Positions 40,251 through 51,130 of a DNA stretch of 64,000 nt are shown one piece after another; within the stretch, counting starts at the first letter, position 1, and every line of letters starts with the position of its first letter. A program made the position numbers and the translations under genes. The DNA comes from Gracilaria gracilis (Eukaryota > Rhodophyta > Florideophyceae > Gracilariales > Gracilariaceae): NCBI GenBank assembly GCA_030374805.1, contig JARGSG010000194.1, positions 1 to 64,000 on the forward strand, read 5' to 3'. A model generated the notes under the pieces. The model did no database searches. It was not told where the DNA came from and saw only the letters and a program-made list of their open reading frames with translations.

Positions 40251-40850
40251 ATGAAACAGGGAGCTAATAAACAAACTAATATGAGCCAAAGAGTTCCGAC
40301 TTCAGCCTGGCCAGGCAAACTTGGCTTCCTTCGAATGCTTCCACTAGAGCCTTCCAGTAGATAAAATGCTATGCTCAAACGACACTCTTTAATTTTATCC
40401 GAATTCCTGTTTGTTGGAAATCAAGATTATGGAATTGATCTTTTTTATCATTAAAGCGGGGTTCTCAAAAAGGAAGCAAAATGCACGGTGACTCAGCACA
40501 TTTTTTTAAATAGAAAAAAGAGGCATTCTAAATAGCCTTGGGTATTATAAGTGGTACAATTTGGGGGTTTACCGAAACGTTGAGGTACATTGCCGGGATA
40601 TTCAATATTGCACATGGTCACGCGGCTAAACCGATTATCGTACTATCTACCAAGGGTATACTTTATACTTGAGAGCACAGCACTTCTTTCGGTGTCTGTC
40701 ATGGAATGCGGGCAGATCATCTGAAGTGTACATGTGGCCACGTCGTGCATGACTTTAGGCCCAGCACCTTGTGAAAATGGCAACGCATTCGAGATGTTCG
40801 GATTTGTGTGTTCATGACTTCATCTAAAGTTTAGTGGATTCCTCATCTGC
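40251..40850. other. Intergenic between Ty3-A and gypsy-B copy 1
   Basis: No gene seen. 40625-40665 contains an inverted match to 24783-24819. If gypsy-B had inserted cleanly into the copia element found at 49814, the rest of that copia should be here. I cannot recognise it, so the left side is rearranged. Confidence 0.4.
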
Positions 40851-40909
40851 AAGATTCCGAACGTCTTCGTGAGACTGCGCTTTTCCCGCCAAAGGCGTTG
40901 CTCCGCAAG

Positions 40910-40920
40910 TGGTCTCCAGA
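40910..40920 (+). promoter_or_regulatory. Gypsy-B primer binding site, copy 1
   Basis: TGGTCTCCAGA, two bases after the LTR end. Copy 2 has TGGTCTCCCGAC at the same place (60152). It starts with TGG, as expected for pairing with the CCA end of a tRNA. Confidence 0.65.
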
Positions 40921-41069
40921 CTTAGAAACGAATAGTTTTTGTCGGGAGATTCACTCATGAATTCACTCGTTGCGAGGTTAGGCCTTTTGCCCTTGTCTCC
41001 ATTTGGAAATTCACTGGAAGTCCGAGCCCATTTGGCTGTCGATTCTCCTGTTGTACGGTTCTTCTTGTC

Positions 41070-43051
41070 ATGACGCTTTCAGATCATCCGAAGACACGCA
41101 GTCAGACTGGAAGATCGGATCCGCCACTTCCGTCACGGATCCCCACTCGTTCACGGTCCCGGACCGAAGGGATGCCGGCTACTGAAGCTGTGCCGACGAC
41201 CACCCGACTTCCGCCCACGTCGTTGATCAACACTCATCGAGGGGATGGACCGGCTCCTGCCGTTGCTGGTCCCGCCCCTATCGTAGGAGGTACGGTACCT
41301 TCCGTAGCTCCCACCTCTGAAACACTTCTGAGGGCTACTGTCAATGACACCCTCACTTAACTGTGGAAGAGCAGCTCCGCTCCACGCGGGCTGCCCATGC
41401 TACCCTTGCTAAGGAGTTGTCGCTACTTCGAAAGAAGGTGGATGACACTGCTTTGCAGGACTTTTCTGAGGATTTCCGCGTATTGCGTGGTGATGTCAAC
41501 TCCCTCTTGGAAGCTTTCGAAGGACCCGCTAATTTCGTGGAGGACGTGGCGGAGAAGTTTACTCGCCTCCGCGCCCGTCTAGAAACGGTGGAACACACCG
41601 TCCTGGTTGGAGTCAATCGCACGGCTGAGCCGGTTGCTGTTTCACACCGTGACAAGAAGGTCAGTGGATCCAAAGTACGCAAGGAGCGGAAGAACTACGA
41701 CTCTGATTCATTGGCATCTTCTCTGTCTTCATGCCGGTCAATCGGGTCTGATTCATCCGACTCGCCGGTAGAAGAAGCCCCTCGTGAGCGTTCGTCACGC
41801 TCAAAGCGGTCATCAGCCACCCAAGGTGTGATACGCGCCCGCTCGAAGGGAAGGAAGCACTCCGGATTAAAGGAGTTGAAGCCTACCAATTTGCTCTACA
41901 AGAAGCTGTTGTCATACCGGTATTACCGTTTGGAGGACTCTTCATTGGATAGAACTCCCAGTGGGACGGGAAAGGTCAAAGACTGTATGGAACGGATGCA
42001 GCTGTCGCTCCCTAATCAACTGTTTACAGGCGATAATCCCATCTTGGTGTTGGATGTCCTATCACGCTTTGTAGCGGAAGCCGACATCCTTGGGATGAAT
42101 GAAGGACAGTCGTTTGTCGCGCTGCCCTATTTTCCACGCGGACTTGCGGGAGATCAGTACAACTCTGTAAGAGGTTCATTTCGCGCCTCTGAAGGAGGGG
42201 CTACCTGCTGGCCTGAAGCAGTTCAGTATCTACTGAGGTCCTATGCCACTGGTACCGCCATCCAGTCGGCTATCCCCGCTCTGAGAGACACCAAACAACG
42301 CCCCGGCGAAACGGAAACCGATTACTCGGTGCCCCTGAATAAGACCTTCCACCGATGTTGCAATGTTTATTCCGCTCGAGAGCGTTGTACCATGTTCGTT
42401 GATGAACTAGACCCTGCTATACGGACAGTAGTGGCCCGTCGTCGTGAAGAGAACCGTAAGCTTACGTACTTGGAACTGGTGCGGTATGCACGCGCCAAAG
42501 GCGATGCGCTACGCGCACGAGTCCCGGGTACCCGGTTGAAGTCTGCTAAAGCGTTGATGTTGGAATCGGGAACCCCATCGGCGTCAATGCTGGCTGAGGA
42601 ACACCCCAGTAAGGAGTATGATCAGGTGCACGTTGCCCGTAGCGACGTGCTTTCAACCCCGACAACGGAGCTTCCCTCAACCACGGATGCCTCGTTTCCA
42701 ACAACTCCGGACGATACACTGCTGTATTCAGATTCGAACCGAGTTCGACAGCCTCGACTGTCATATGAGAACGGTGGAACCCGGGCTTCGCGGCCAGGTT
42801 TGCAAGCTTCCCGCCCAAGGGTGCGATTCTCGAATACTCGGAACGTTAATGCCATTGTTGGATTGATCTGTCACCTCTGCTATACGCTAAGGCATACTTC
42901 TCCGCAGCGCGTTTTAACCATGCGTGAATGGGCACAAGTCATTGCCAACTACGAATCCCTCTCACCTGAGGAGAAGGCTTTCGTTCCGATGGCATCGTAC
43001 ATCCGAGCGAAGATAGATATTCCACGCACAATTGCGGCTCCGATTGCCTAG
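41070..43051 (+). pseudogene. Gypsy-B copy 1 gag
   Basis: ATG at 41070 opens a Pro/Thr/Ser-rich N-terminus that ends at TAA 41358. The main gag frame follows (VEEQLRSTRAAHATLAKE...), so one frameshift lies near 41350. Copy 2 confirms the join (ITLEEQLRQLRTAHNSL). The body has a coiled-coil-like start, a Ser/Arg-rich linker and a capsid-like region with YYRLEDSSLDRTPSGTGKVKD and LPYFPRGLAGDQYNSVRG. It ends with the CxxC-type motif LICHLCYTLRHTS instead of a normal CCHC knuckle. Gag would form the particle and bind RNA. Confidence 0.8.
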
Positions 43052-43194
43052 AACATGGTGACCTCTCACCCCCGTGCCCCTCTCGAGAGAAATTCAAACG
43101 CTACTGCTCACAATTCTGCCGCTGGTGTCCAGGCATCAATGGTTCAGAACACTGAGCACACGCCTCAGGCGGAGTCTGCTCAGAAAAACTAATT

Positions 43195-44225
43195 GTGGGA
43201 GTCTTCTCTCTTGGAGAGGCGCCCTCAGAGTTGAGGCTGAAGGCGCCCGAGGCGTTCCTGCCTCGCTCCCAGGTCCAAATCCTCTCGAGGAAACAGGCCG
43301 TCGAAGACGTGAACTCAGAACACCTTGGTGTTCTTTGTCGACCGTGGATACGAGTAAGAAATAACCGGTTCCCGGATAGATTTATGGTGATGGCCAAACG
43401 CAATTACAAGGTCTATGCCGACCTTGGCCTTTCACCCCAGTTTATGTGCGTTATCTCACTGTATTAGATACAGGCGCAGGTCCGAACTTCATTGTTGAGA
43501 CAGCATTGCCCCCCGCCTTGCGGTCACACATTCGCCGTGGCGACATTCCTGACGTCGCTGACGCGAATAACAACCCGTTGTCAACGGTAGGATACATCGA
43601 GTTGGTAATCCACTTGGGCTCATGCGTGGTGAAGCTCGACTTTGTCGTTTGTCGGTCCCTGGCCGCCCCAGTCATTTTGGGTTGTGACTTTTGCGACCGC
43701 TTTGTCGATGCCATTAGGCCCCGCCAGAGGCGTGTTGAAATGGAAGATGGTTCGTCCGTGCCGATTGTTCGTCGTCCTTTGAGGCATGCCTCCAAGAAGC
43801 ATGTACCTCTACCTGCGGCGCAGGAAGCACCACCGAGTTCTTGGGAATCTACGAAGCTTCGTGTTGCCTCCGCGACACGCGTGCCTCCAGAGTCTCAAGT
43901 CTGTGTGCAGGTGAATTCCAGTCAACACGGTTTACGAATCGTCCAGCCATTGCCGTCGTTGTATGATAAATACTTTCTTGCCATTGCTAATGGAGTAGTT
44001 CAGGTGGGACCGGATAACCCGTTTTACGTGTTGATAGCCAATCTAGGGAAAACAACCCAGTACCAAGTGATTGGTTCGGTCATGCCCCATCCAACTGCGT
44101 TGGTACCGACGAAGATGACTGCTGCCGATGTGCTCGGAATCGTTCACTCTAAGGAGGGGGAGGAGTCTGAATCTCATTCGTCTCCGTCGCCGAGTCCTTC
44201 GGGTCAGTCACCTGTTAAGACATAG
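43195..44225 (+). pseudogene. Gypsy-B copy 1 aspartic protease region
   Basis: The active site VLDTGAGPNFIVETALPP is at 43449-43500, and the later strand VILGCDFCDRF completes the fold. The segment just upstream (MAKRNYKVYADLGLSPQFM) is in a different frame; comparison with copy 2 (QFMVRTLTVLDT) shows that one G was lost near 43447. After the protease comes a conserved extension (GLRIVQPLPSLYDKYFLAIANGV) and an acidic linker that contains a polypurine run at about 44149-44165. Confidence 0.8.
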
Positions 44226-44330
44226 AAGACACGCGTTTCGACAAGTTAAGACCTATGGGACCCAGTGAAGGAATTGGAAGAACTCGACCTCGGACATGTT
44301 CCGGAGACACACCGCAAATGACTGCGGGAT

Positions 44331-45919
44331 ATGCTTCGTGACTTCACCACAATGTGGGATGGTTCTCTCGGAGAAATAAATACCACGGAACACCGGATTG
44401 ATCTCCTTCCGAACTCTCGGCCAGTAGCCCAACATCCGTACAGGGCAGGGCCCAAGGCCAGAGAAGAAGAGCAATTTCAGGTGGACAAGATGCTCCGTGC
44501 AGGAGTTATAGGACCGCCACATTCGCCGTGGGCATCACCAGTGGTACTGGCTCCGCAACCGGATGGTTCCTGGCACTTCTGTATCGACTATCGTCGTCTA
44601 AACGCTCTTACCTTCAAGGACGTGTAACCTATTCCACGTGCGGATGAATACATCGATTCTCTCGGAAATGCTACCGTACTCACGGCATTGGATGCTAACT
44701 GGGAATACTGGCAGGTTCCAGTGAGAAAGCAGGATCAGGACAAAACAGCGTTTGTCTGCCACTCTGGCCTCTACCGTTTTAAACGGATGCCATTTGGTTT
44801 AACCAATGCTCCCGCTACTTTTCAGCGTGCTATTGCTATCCTACTGGCCCGCTCCAAGTGCCGTACTTGTATCGTCTACCTTGACGACGTCATTGTATTC
44901 TCAGATAATCTGGATGATGACCTCACACATGTGAGAGACATAATGGCCACGTTACGGGACGCCGGAGTGACACTCAAGCTGAGGAAATGCGAATTCTTCA
45001 CCGATACTGTCAATTATCTGGGTCACATAATGCGTCCAGGACGTGTCATGATCGAGGAAGCTCGTGTGAAGTCGCTGAAACAGGCCACGGAACCGACTAC
45101 CCAGACTGAACTGAGATCCTTTCTAGGATTAGTCAACGTCTATAGATGGTTTATTCCCAACTTCGCGGACATTGCGGCACCTCTCAACGCGCTTCTGCGG
45201 AAGGGTCAACCGCTTAAGTTGGACCCATTCACGTCCACTCAGACGGAAGCCTTTAACTCTCTCAAAGAGGCTGTAACCACGGCACCAGTATTGTCACTAC
45301 CGAAACCGGGACTTTCATATACCGTGGACACGGATTCTAGTGACTACCAGGTAGGCTGCGCCTTGTTTCAAACCACCCCAGAGGGAGGACGCAAGCCAAT
45401 TGGGTACTGGTCCCGTTCGTTAAACGTGCATGAGAAGAATTACTCAGTCTCGGAGAAGGAATGTCTTGCAGTAGTGTGGGCGTTATGCACACTACGCCCC
45501 TACCTCATGGGTGCTCATTTCACCGTTTACACGGATCACTCATCATTGAGATGGCTACTCTCCATATCGGAGCCTTTAGGCCGCTTAATGCGCTAGAGAC
45601 TGCGTCTTGCAGAGTTTGACTTCGACGTCGCCTACAAGAAGGGCGCCAACAATACACAAGCCGACGCCCTTTCTCGCCTACCCACCACAGGGGAAGCGTT
45701 AGCCTTCGATGACGAGGAAACACTCTGCTTCGCAGTTGACGACTACACCGCAGGTGACCTGGATGATATCGAAGAGGAATGGCCAGACGAACTGGATTTT
45801 GACCAGGAACTGGATGACCTACTAGCTGTCAGCGAAAGTGCGAATCCCCCACCAGGGAACTTCGTACCCGTCCCAACGGAGGAGATGGTTAGGGAACAAT
45901 TCAGCGATCCCTATTGCAC
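44331..45919 (+). pseudogene. Gypsy-B copy 1 reverse transcriptase and RNase H
   Basis: The RT starts near TTEHRIDLLPNSRPVAQHPY and has SPWASPVVLAPQPDGSWHF and CIDYRRLNALTFKD. A TAA at 44625-44627 stands where copy 2 has TAC. It continues through TALDANWEYWQVPVRKQDQD, RFKRMPFGLTNAPATF and the catalytic YLDDVIVF. RNase H has YTVDTDSSDYQVGCAL, VSEKECLAVVWAL and FTVYTDHSSLRWLL. A TAG at 45594-45596 replaces Trp (RLMR-RLRLAEFDF), and the end is KKGANNTQADALSRLP. The domains are otherwise well preserved. Confidence 0.9.
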
Positions 45920-46168
45920 GGAGATTCGGGCGCAACTCAATGGAGGAGCTGATCTCGCCTTTCGCGTGAATGATATTGGATATCTCGTTCGCACGGTAAC
46001 TGGAAACCCACTAAGACTAAGTCGCCCAACACGCCTGAGGCGGGCCACACCATGAACACGTCGTTAAATGCCCAGCAGGGAAGTGCCAACCGTAGAACAC
46101 TGACTACAAATGTAAGGGAGATCAGCTCAGCGAGCAAACCACGTTGAAAAACCGAGCTGACACCTCCC

Positions 46169-46790
46169 GTGCATACGAAGGTGGAACACGCCACGGCGCA
46201 GACCAATGAAGGCCACCCGTTGACAACGTCACGTGCCACCACGGCGAGGCCGGTTCAATCAGGGTTACCGTTGACGCGAGCGCGTTCGACGCCACACACA
46301 ACTTCGTCGAAACGGTCGCTACCACGCAAACTTGCGGTACGCCAACTTGGGGCTCCCGCGGGAGAAGGAACTCTACCGAACCAAGGCATCGAGAACACCG
46401 ACACCGCAAGACGCGTGACAATCGACCCAAGTGGGGGACCACACCGCGAAGGTACAGTGCTACCAACCTTGTTGGACACAACACGGTCTAACCGGAGCAC
46501 CGACGCAGTGCCACACACGGTGAAACCGCCAGAGAGCTCTCCGAAGCAGTATGTCGTAATCACACGGCAAGTCCGGGAAGTCTTCCGACAGGAGTTCGTA
46601 GTCGACCACATAGTGGAAAACTCATACCACCCGTTGGGAGTACATACAGTATCTCGTACGTTGGTACGGCTACGGATCTGAGGCTGACTCGGATGAGCCA
46701 ATCGAGCATCTTCCACGATCGAAAGTGGTGCAGTACCATCAGCGTATTCTAACGGGTCTCCCGGCCACAATTGTCAACGCTCAAGTGGGA
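46169..46790 (+). pseudogene. Gypsy-B copy 1 pol C-terminus with chromodomain
   Basis: The frame from 46169 is a basic, low-complexity linker ending in a chromodomain start (VFRQEFVVDHIVENSYH). After a frameshift near 46650 the chromodomain goes on (QYLVRWYGYGSEADSDEPIEH, LPRSKVVQYHQRILTG). I find no HHCC zinc finger, DDE core or GPY/F module between RNase H and here, so integrase has been deleted or has decayed beyond recognition. Confidence 0.65.
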
Positions 46791-46951
46791 TAACACGCCC
46801 CGAAGGGGAAGAAGCTAGCTCACCAAGAAGGAAGTTGAGAAGTGGGAGAAGACGAAGCTGGCACTTGGAAAAGGAAAAATATAAGTCATAGACCGAAGTA
46901 TGTTTAATGGCCATCAAGGCTATATCCTACAACAACACCGCACAGCGGGAA

Positions 46952-48925
46952 TCAGGAGGAATATGGACAAAGCCCCCGACCCTTGGTGGAAAGGCCCGGA
47001 GCGCCGTCACCAGTACCCCCATTGCTGGGATTGGATCCGCCAGCAAGGCGTGCAGCCAACGCATCTCGCATTGCGGCGACGTCCCCGCTCGCGACAGTTG
47101 CGGAAAGCCCAACTCCTCGGAGGAACTGAGCAATCACAGCCGCCTCACCGCTTCCACCCGCAGAGGAGAGGACGGCAGGCACCTCGATCACATCTGGTTC
47201 GTCCAGAAGGGAAGCCACCACAGCACCTACCGACGAAGGTTCGGGCGCGGGTGGATCCACCGGCTCAGCCGTGGCCATTCCCGGCGCTGCCGTGTCATTG
47301 GAGGTCGGCTCAGCCGCGTTGGCAGAAGGAACCTCTTCGACTACGTCGTCATCATACCCCGTCTCGAGTTCGTCGTCCATCATTTGGTCGTCCTCACCGC
47401 CGTAGGCGTGGTAAAAATCGTCAGCGTCGACGAAGCCAACGGAATGCCCGTAAGGGATATACCTCGGAGCCATCCGGAGAGCTGCCGCTTCAGCTGCGGT
47501 GATCTCTTGCAACTCCCAGGGATTGAAAAAGATGAAATCTCCCGCCAATGGCGTGCGTCGTCCCGGAGACCGGTCGAAACCGCCGTCTTCGTGACCGTGG
47601 CCGCTCTGAGCGAAGAGCACGCTGGCCCAATCAACTCGGTCGACTACGTCGAGGAGCCCACGAACTTCGTCGGCATTGTTTTCACCTTCCAGAGGGACCC
47701 GCAACGAGAGTCCTCGGATTCACGCACGAAGGCGAGGCGGGACATACCACAGTCGATACTGGTCATATACTTCCCATAGGAGATAAGCCGCAGTGTGGAT
47801 GGCCCACTCGTTGAGCACGACGGACCACAGTCCGTAATACGGATCCTCGATGAGGCAGGAGCCCAGATAGGAGAGGACCGGGGGCAACTCCACGTAGCAC
47901 CCGCGTCACACCTCCATCGAGGACCACCAAGTGGGAATTGGAACGTAACGGCCCAGCCAGTGATTGTGCCAGATTCGATTGATCTCCGTGTTTTGATACG
48001 GGACGAGAAACCCGAAACGGGAACGCGCACGACGCTCATCGCGGATGAAATTCTGTAACCACCGCGAACGGGACTCCCGGCGAAGATACCTGAATTCCGC
48101 CCGGATGATTGGATGATTTCAACACACTGCCTCCTGGCGTACATTAGGACGTCCTCTCCAGGAGTAAGACTCAACCACCGCCAAGCGGGCGCAATACGAA
48201 ATTTCGCCTTTTGTACGGTACAACCGGAGATCAAAGCTGATGGAATCAGGAATTGGGAACTTGAAGTTCGCCCGGCTCTACCGCGCATAGCCCAAGCGAA
48301 CCAATGCCGCCTCAGCAGAAGCCAGCGACTCGCCGCAACACCGCAAGATTGCGTGAGGAGGAACGGCAACCCGTCGACGCCAATCCCACGAAGTGGTGAC
48401 TAACGCCGGAAGATCCCCGGGAAGTCGATCAGTACCGTCCGCGTAAGACACGATAAGCTCCTCGTTGAAAACGGCTGTAGGATGAAACCACGGAGCAGTC
48501 CGGAAGATATGCGCGTGAACGCGAGGGTTCAGCCCGACTAGCTCGTCGTAGGAACGCCACGGCACTTCATGCATGACGTGACCATGGGGCTGCTGCCCCG
48601 GAGGGAGAATGTGCCCGCCACTGGCATTTAGTCCCTGGGACGCCCCAGAAGCATTGCCGCTTTGCGGAAGAGGCACGGAACGAAATCCGAAGAAGTATCC
48701 CGAGTTCGGTGGTTGATCGCTCATCGCGTGAGGTACTCGAGGAACGGGGAGGTTGGTAATAACACCGCGAGAGCGAGTTGAAGACTGTTGTGAACAGGAT
48801 TGATCGTCGCTGGAGCGAGGTTTGCACTGTCGAGTGGTAGTGACTTGATCTTCGCGAGGCGAGATGGAATCCGAAGACTTCGGGGATGCGCTTTTATGCC
48901 CACGGTTGGGAGTTCGACCCGCCAT
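46952..48925 (-). pseudogene. Antisense ORF of gypsy-B (658 codons, four in-frame stops, no frameshift)
   Basis: On the strand opposite to gag-pol, a frame begins at ATG 48925 (MAGRTPNRGHKSASPKSSDS), only 35 bp inside the 3' LTR. It runs for 658 codons to a TGA at 46952. Four in-frame stops interrupt it: TAG 48280-48278 and TGA 48121-48119, 47908-47906 and 47722-47720. Each is one transition from a sense codon, and there is no frameshift in nearly 2 kb. The middle part is rich in Trp, Tyr and Arg (RIWHNHWLGRYVPIPTWW, EDPYYGLWSVVLNEWAIH). The C-terminal third is acidic and Ala/Pro-rich. I recognise no family. Antisense ORFs between pol and the 3' LTR are known in some plant Ty3 lineages, with unknown function. 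Preservation of the frame suggests it once coded for protein. Confidence 0.6.
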
Positions 48926-48947
48926 CGCGACGGCGTGGCTCACTCTT

Positions 48948-48958
48948 AAGGAGGGGGA
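48948..48958 (+). promoter_or_regulatory. Gypsy-B polypurine tract
   Basis: AAGGAGGGGGA immediately before the 3' LTR start, the expected place and composition for the plus-strand primer. The same motif occurs inside pol (see findings). Confidence 0.75.
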
Positions 48959-48960
48959 TA

Positions 48961-49813
48961 TGAAGGACAACACTCCTTGGAGGCGATTTGAGGTACTTAC
49001 TTATTTTCCGCATCAGGCGTTAGTAGATATATATGAGCTACAACGCTATTAGCGTGTCGCCTCGCTGAGGTAATTTTCACACATGTACACGTGGATTGCA
49101 CGGCTCGAGGCGCCACTTAGCGTGTGTGAATAGCACACGTGCAGCACGGATATGCCGGAGGCAGTGCACCCAGCATTGCTGTATTTACTTAGATATTTTA
49201 TAGATTATTTTGCCCGGCGCACCCACTGTCATTGGCGCGCCAAGCTCAGTACTTAGAGGGTTGAGCACCGCTCCCCCAAGTAAACTGCCCCTTGCCAAGC
49301 AAGGGCTTCTGGCTCTAACTACCACGCCTTCGCGGATTGTTCACCTCCAAGTGGAGTGACGACTGCGTTGTTCACGTATAGTTACCCACCTTTGTGGCGC
49401 TCAGAGTATAACCACTATTTGTGTGTCTCGTTCCGACCTATTTTCGTATACTCGCACCTGTATTGGGTTTGCTTTATTCTCTCTCTCTTTTCTCCACTCT
49501 GGTGGTTTGCTTTCTCCCCTTTTTGGGTTTGCCTTTTTGCCCTGTTCGCAGTGGCCTGTTTCCGACACCTTGTCGTTGCCGTGCTACTGTCTTTCGAGGA
49601 CTCATCTCGTGACCGTGTGAACACGTGGATCTCTACCGACTACTAATCAGCCCCAACGCTCCGACGCTTGTCGTGGTGGTTTGACCTCGGATTTACACCC
49701 GGCTTAGCTGTGTCATTCCCGGAGTGCTCCGTTCGATGTGCTGCCCTGTCGAGGGGAAGATTCCGAACGTCTTCGTGAGCCTGCGCTTTTCCCACCAAAG
49801 GCGTTGCTCCACA
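48961..49813 (+). repeat. Gypsy-B copy 1 3' LTR
   Basis: 853 bp, starting TGAAGGACAACACTCC and ending TTGCTCCACA. Its last 57 bp match the 5' LTR remnant (40851-40907), and its start resembles the 5' LTR of copy 2 at 59376. It contains pyrimidine-rich leader-like sequence (CTCTCTCTTTTCTCC) near 49480. Confidence 0.8.
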
Positions 49814-50907
49814 TCTTCGTCGCACAAAGCAGAACAAGACACCAGAATGTCTTGTATTTCTGGTACTAGTAATACGTCACGGAGATATACTTCATGCTCG
49901 ACCACATTTGCTCCAATCTTCACTCTGGTACGGAGTACAGTATCCCCTTCCATTTTGGCAAGTAGCTCCCTGGAGTCACCAAGTGCAACTGTCTTCTTGC
50001 CGATGCTGCGAAGGTTGTGAAGTACTGTAGCATCACTCACCATATGCTGCGAAGTGCCTGAATCTAGCACTAACTTAGAGTTCTACACAGATGCCGTAAG
50101 TAGTGTAGCACGACTCGCAGGTTCACCGCGCGTGTCTGCTCGATAGTTGTTCTGCTGATATGTTCGGCGGTTCTCCCTTTCTGGACAGTTCCTTGCCATG
50201 TGTCCCTTCTTCCTATAAGCCTAACAGGTGCGTGTTTTCCTCGGTACCTTCCAACCACGCCGTCTAGATTCCTGGTATGCTTGCAAGGCGGTGCCTTCAT
50301 ATACTGAGACAGCAGCACCGGTTCGAGAGCCAAGACGTTCTTCATATTTATGTAGTAAATGGGCTGTTACTACTTTCCAAGACAGGTTTGCGTCGATTGT
50401 TTGCAATGCGGCTACTGTACTCCCATATACAGAGAAGTTCTTGTCACCGAAAGAGGATAGGAACATGGCCACTTGCATCTCTTCAACAACTGCAGTACCC
50501 ATGCCAGCCAAACGATTAAAGACTTCCTCAAATGAGTCAATGTAGTCTTGCATTGCCTGTCCATTGTAGCGTATGCGCGTCAACTTGGACTGAAGCTGAA
50601 CCCTAGACACCACATTCGATACAGCATATCGATCATTCAGCCTTTTTTACATTAAATGCGGATTGTGCTGGTCAGGAAGACATAGACGAAGTGGTTTGTC
50701 TCCCAAGGCTCGCATTAGGAGCGAACGAGCCTTTGCAACCACCAACTTCTCCTTCTCGGTCAGATCATCTTTCTGCCCAACTAAATTCATCGTCACACAG
50801 CGAACAACACCTTCTGCCTGCAAAAGAGCTTCCGTTCTTGCCATCCAAAGCAAGAAATCTTCTCTCACACGGCCGAAAAACTTCGTCATCTTCTTGGAAT
50901 CTTCCAT
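49814..50907 (-). pseudogene. Ty1/copia gag-protease fragment interrupted by gypsy-B copy 1
   Basis: Starting at ATG 50907 on the minus strand (MEDSKKMTKFFGRVREDFLL), this is a copia gag of the UBN2 type: LLWMARTEALLQAEGV, MQDYIDSFEEVFNRLAGMG, TAHLLHKYEERLGSRTG. A TAA at 50649-50647 interrupts it. A zinc knuckle remnant follows (KKGHMARNCPERE), then the protease active site LVLDSGTSQHMVSDA and DVLLVPEIQDILVSCSAL. The frame ends abruptly at 49814, where the gypsy-B LTR begins. The rest of this copia element is not recognisable on the other side of gypsy-B. Confidence 0.85.
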
Positions 50908-51100
50908 TTTCCAAAACACAATTGGACGAAGTACGATACTCGAGCAACGAATGCAGGGGTAATGTAGTAGGATTCGAGTAACAGGCGTTGCTGCTTTGGG
51001 CTGGGCCCATAACCACTTCAAATTGGTGCTAGAGGGTATGGACTGCTTCGTCTAAGCGTCCGTGCCCTCAACTCAGTTTAATTTAGTACGAACGAAATAA
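50908..51100. other. Leader of the copia fragment
   Basis: Non-coding; probably the copia 5' untranslated region. GGTATGGACTGCTTCG near 51034 has no clear LTR or primer-site features. Confidence 0.3.
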
Positions 51101-51130
51101 AGCTATGAGGAACTAAATTGCTACTGTAGA

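Larger units (their letters stand above)
40851..49813 (+). mobile_element. Ty3/gypsy retrotransposon gypsy-B copy 1 (5' LTR truncated, integrase lost)
   Basis: Runs from a 57-bp remnant of the 5' LTR (40851-40907) through a primer site, gag, protease, RT, RNase H and chromodomain to a full 3' LTR (48961-49813). An unusual 2-kb segment with a long antisense ORF lies between pol and the 3' LTR. A second copy of the family starts at 59376. Relative to copy 2 the coding region has several frameshifts and stops, and no integrase core is recognisable between RNase H and the chromodomain. The right end is cleanly embedded in a copia protease ORF, but the left end is truncated. Confidence 0.88.

Noticed and set aside
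47644-48369. 241-aa minus-strand ORF in the gypsy-B 3' region
   Set aside because: It is an out-of-frame shadow of the 658-codon antisense ORF, which joins the flanking long frames without any shift.
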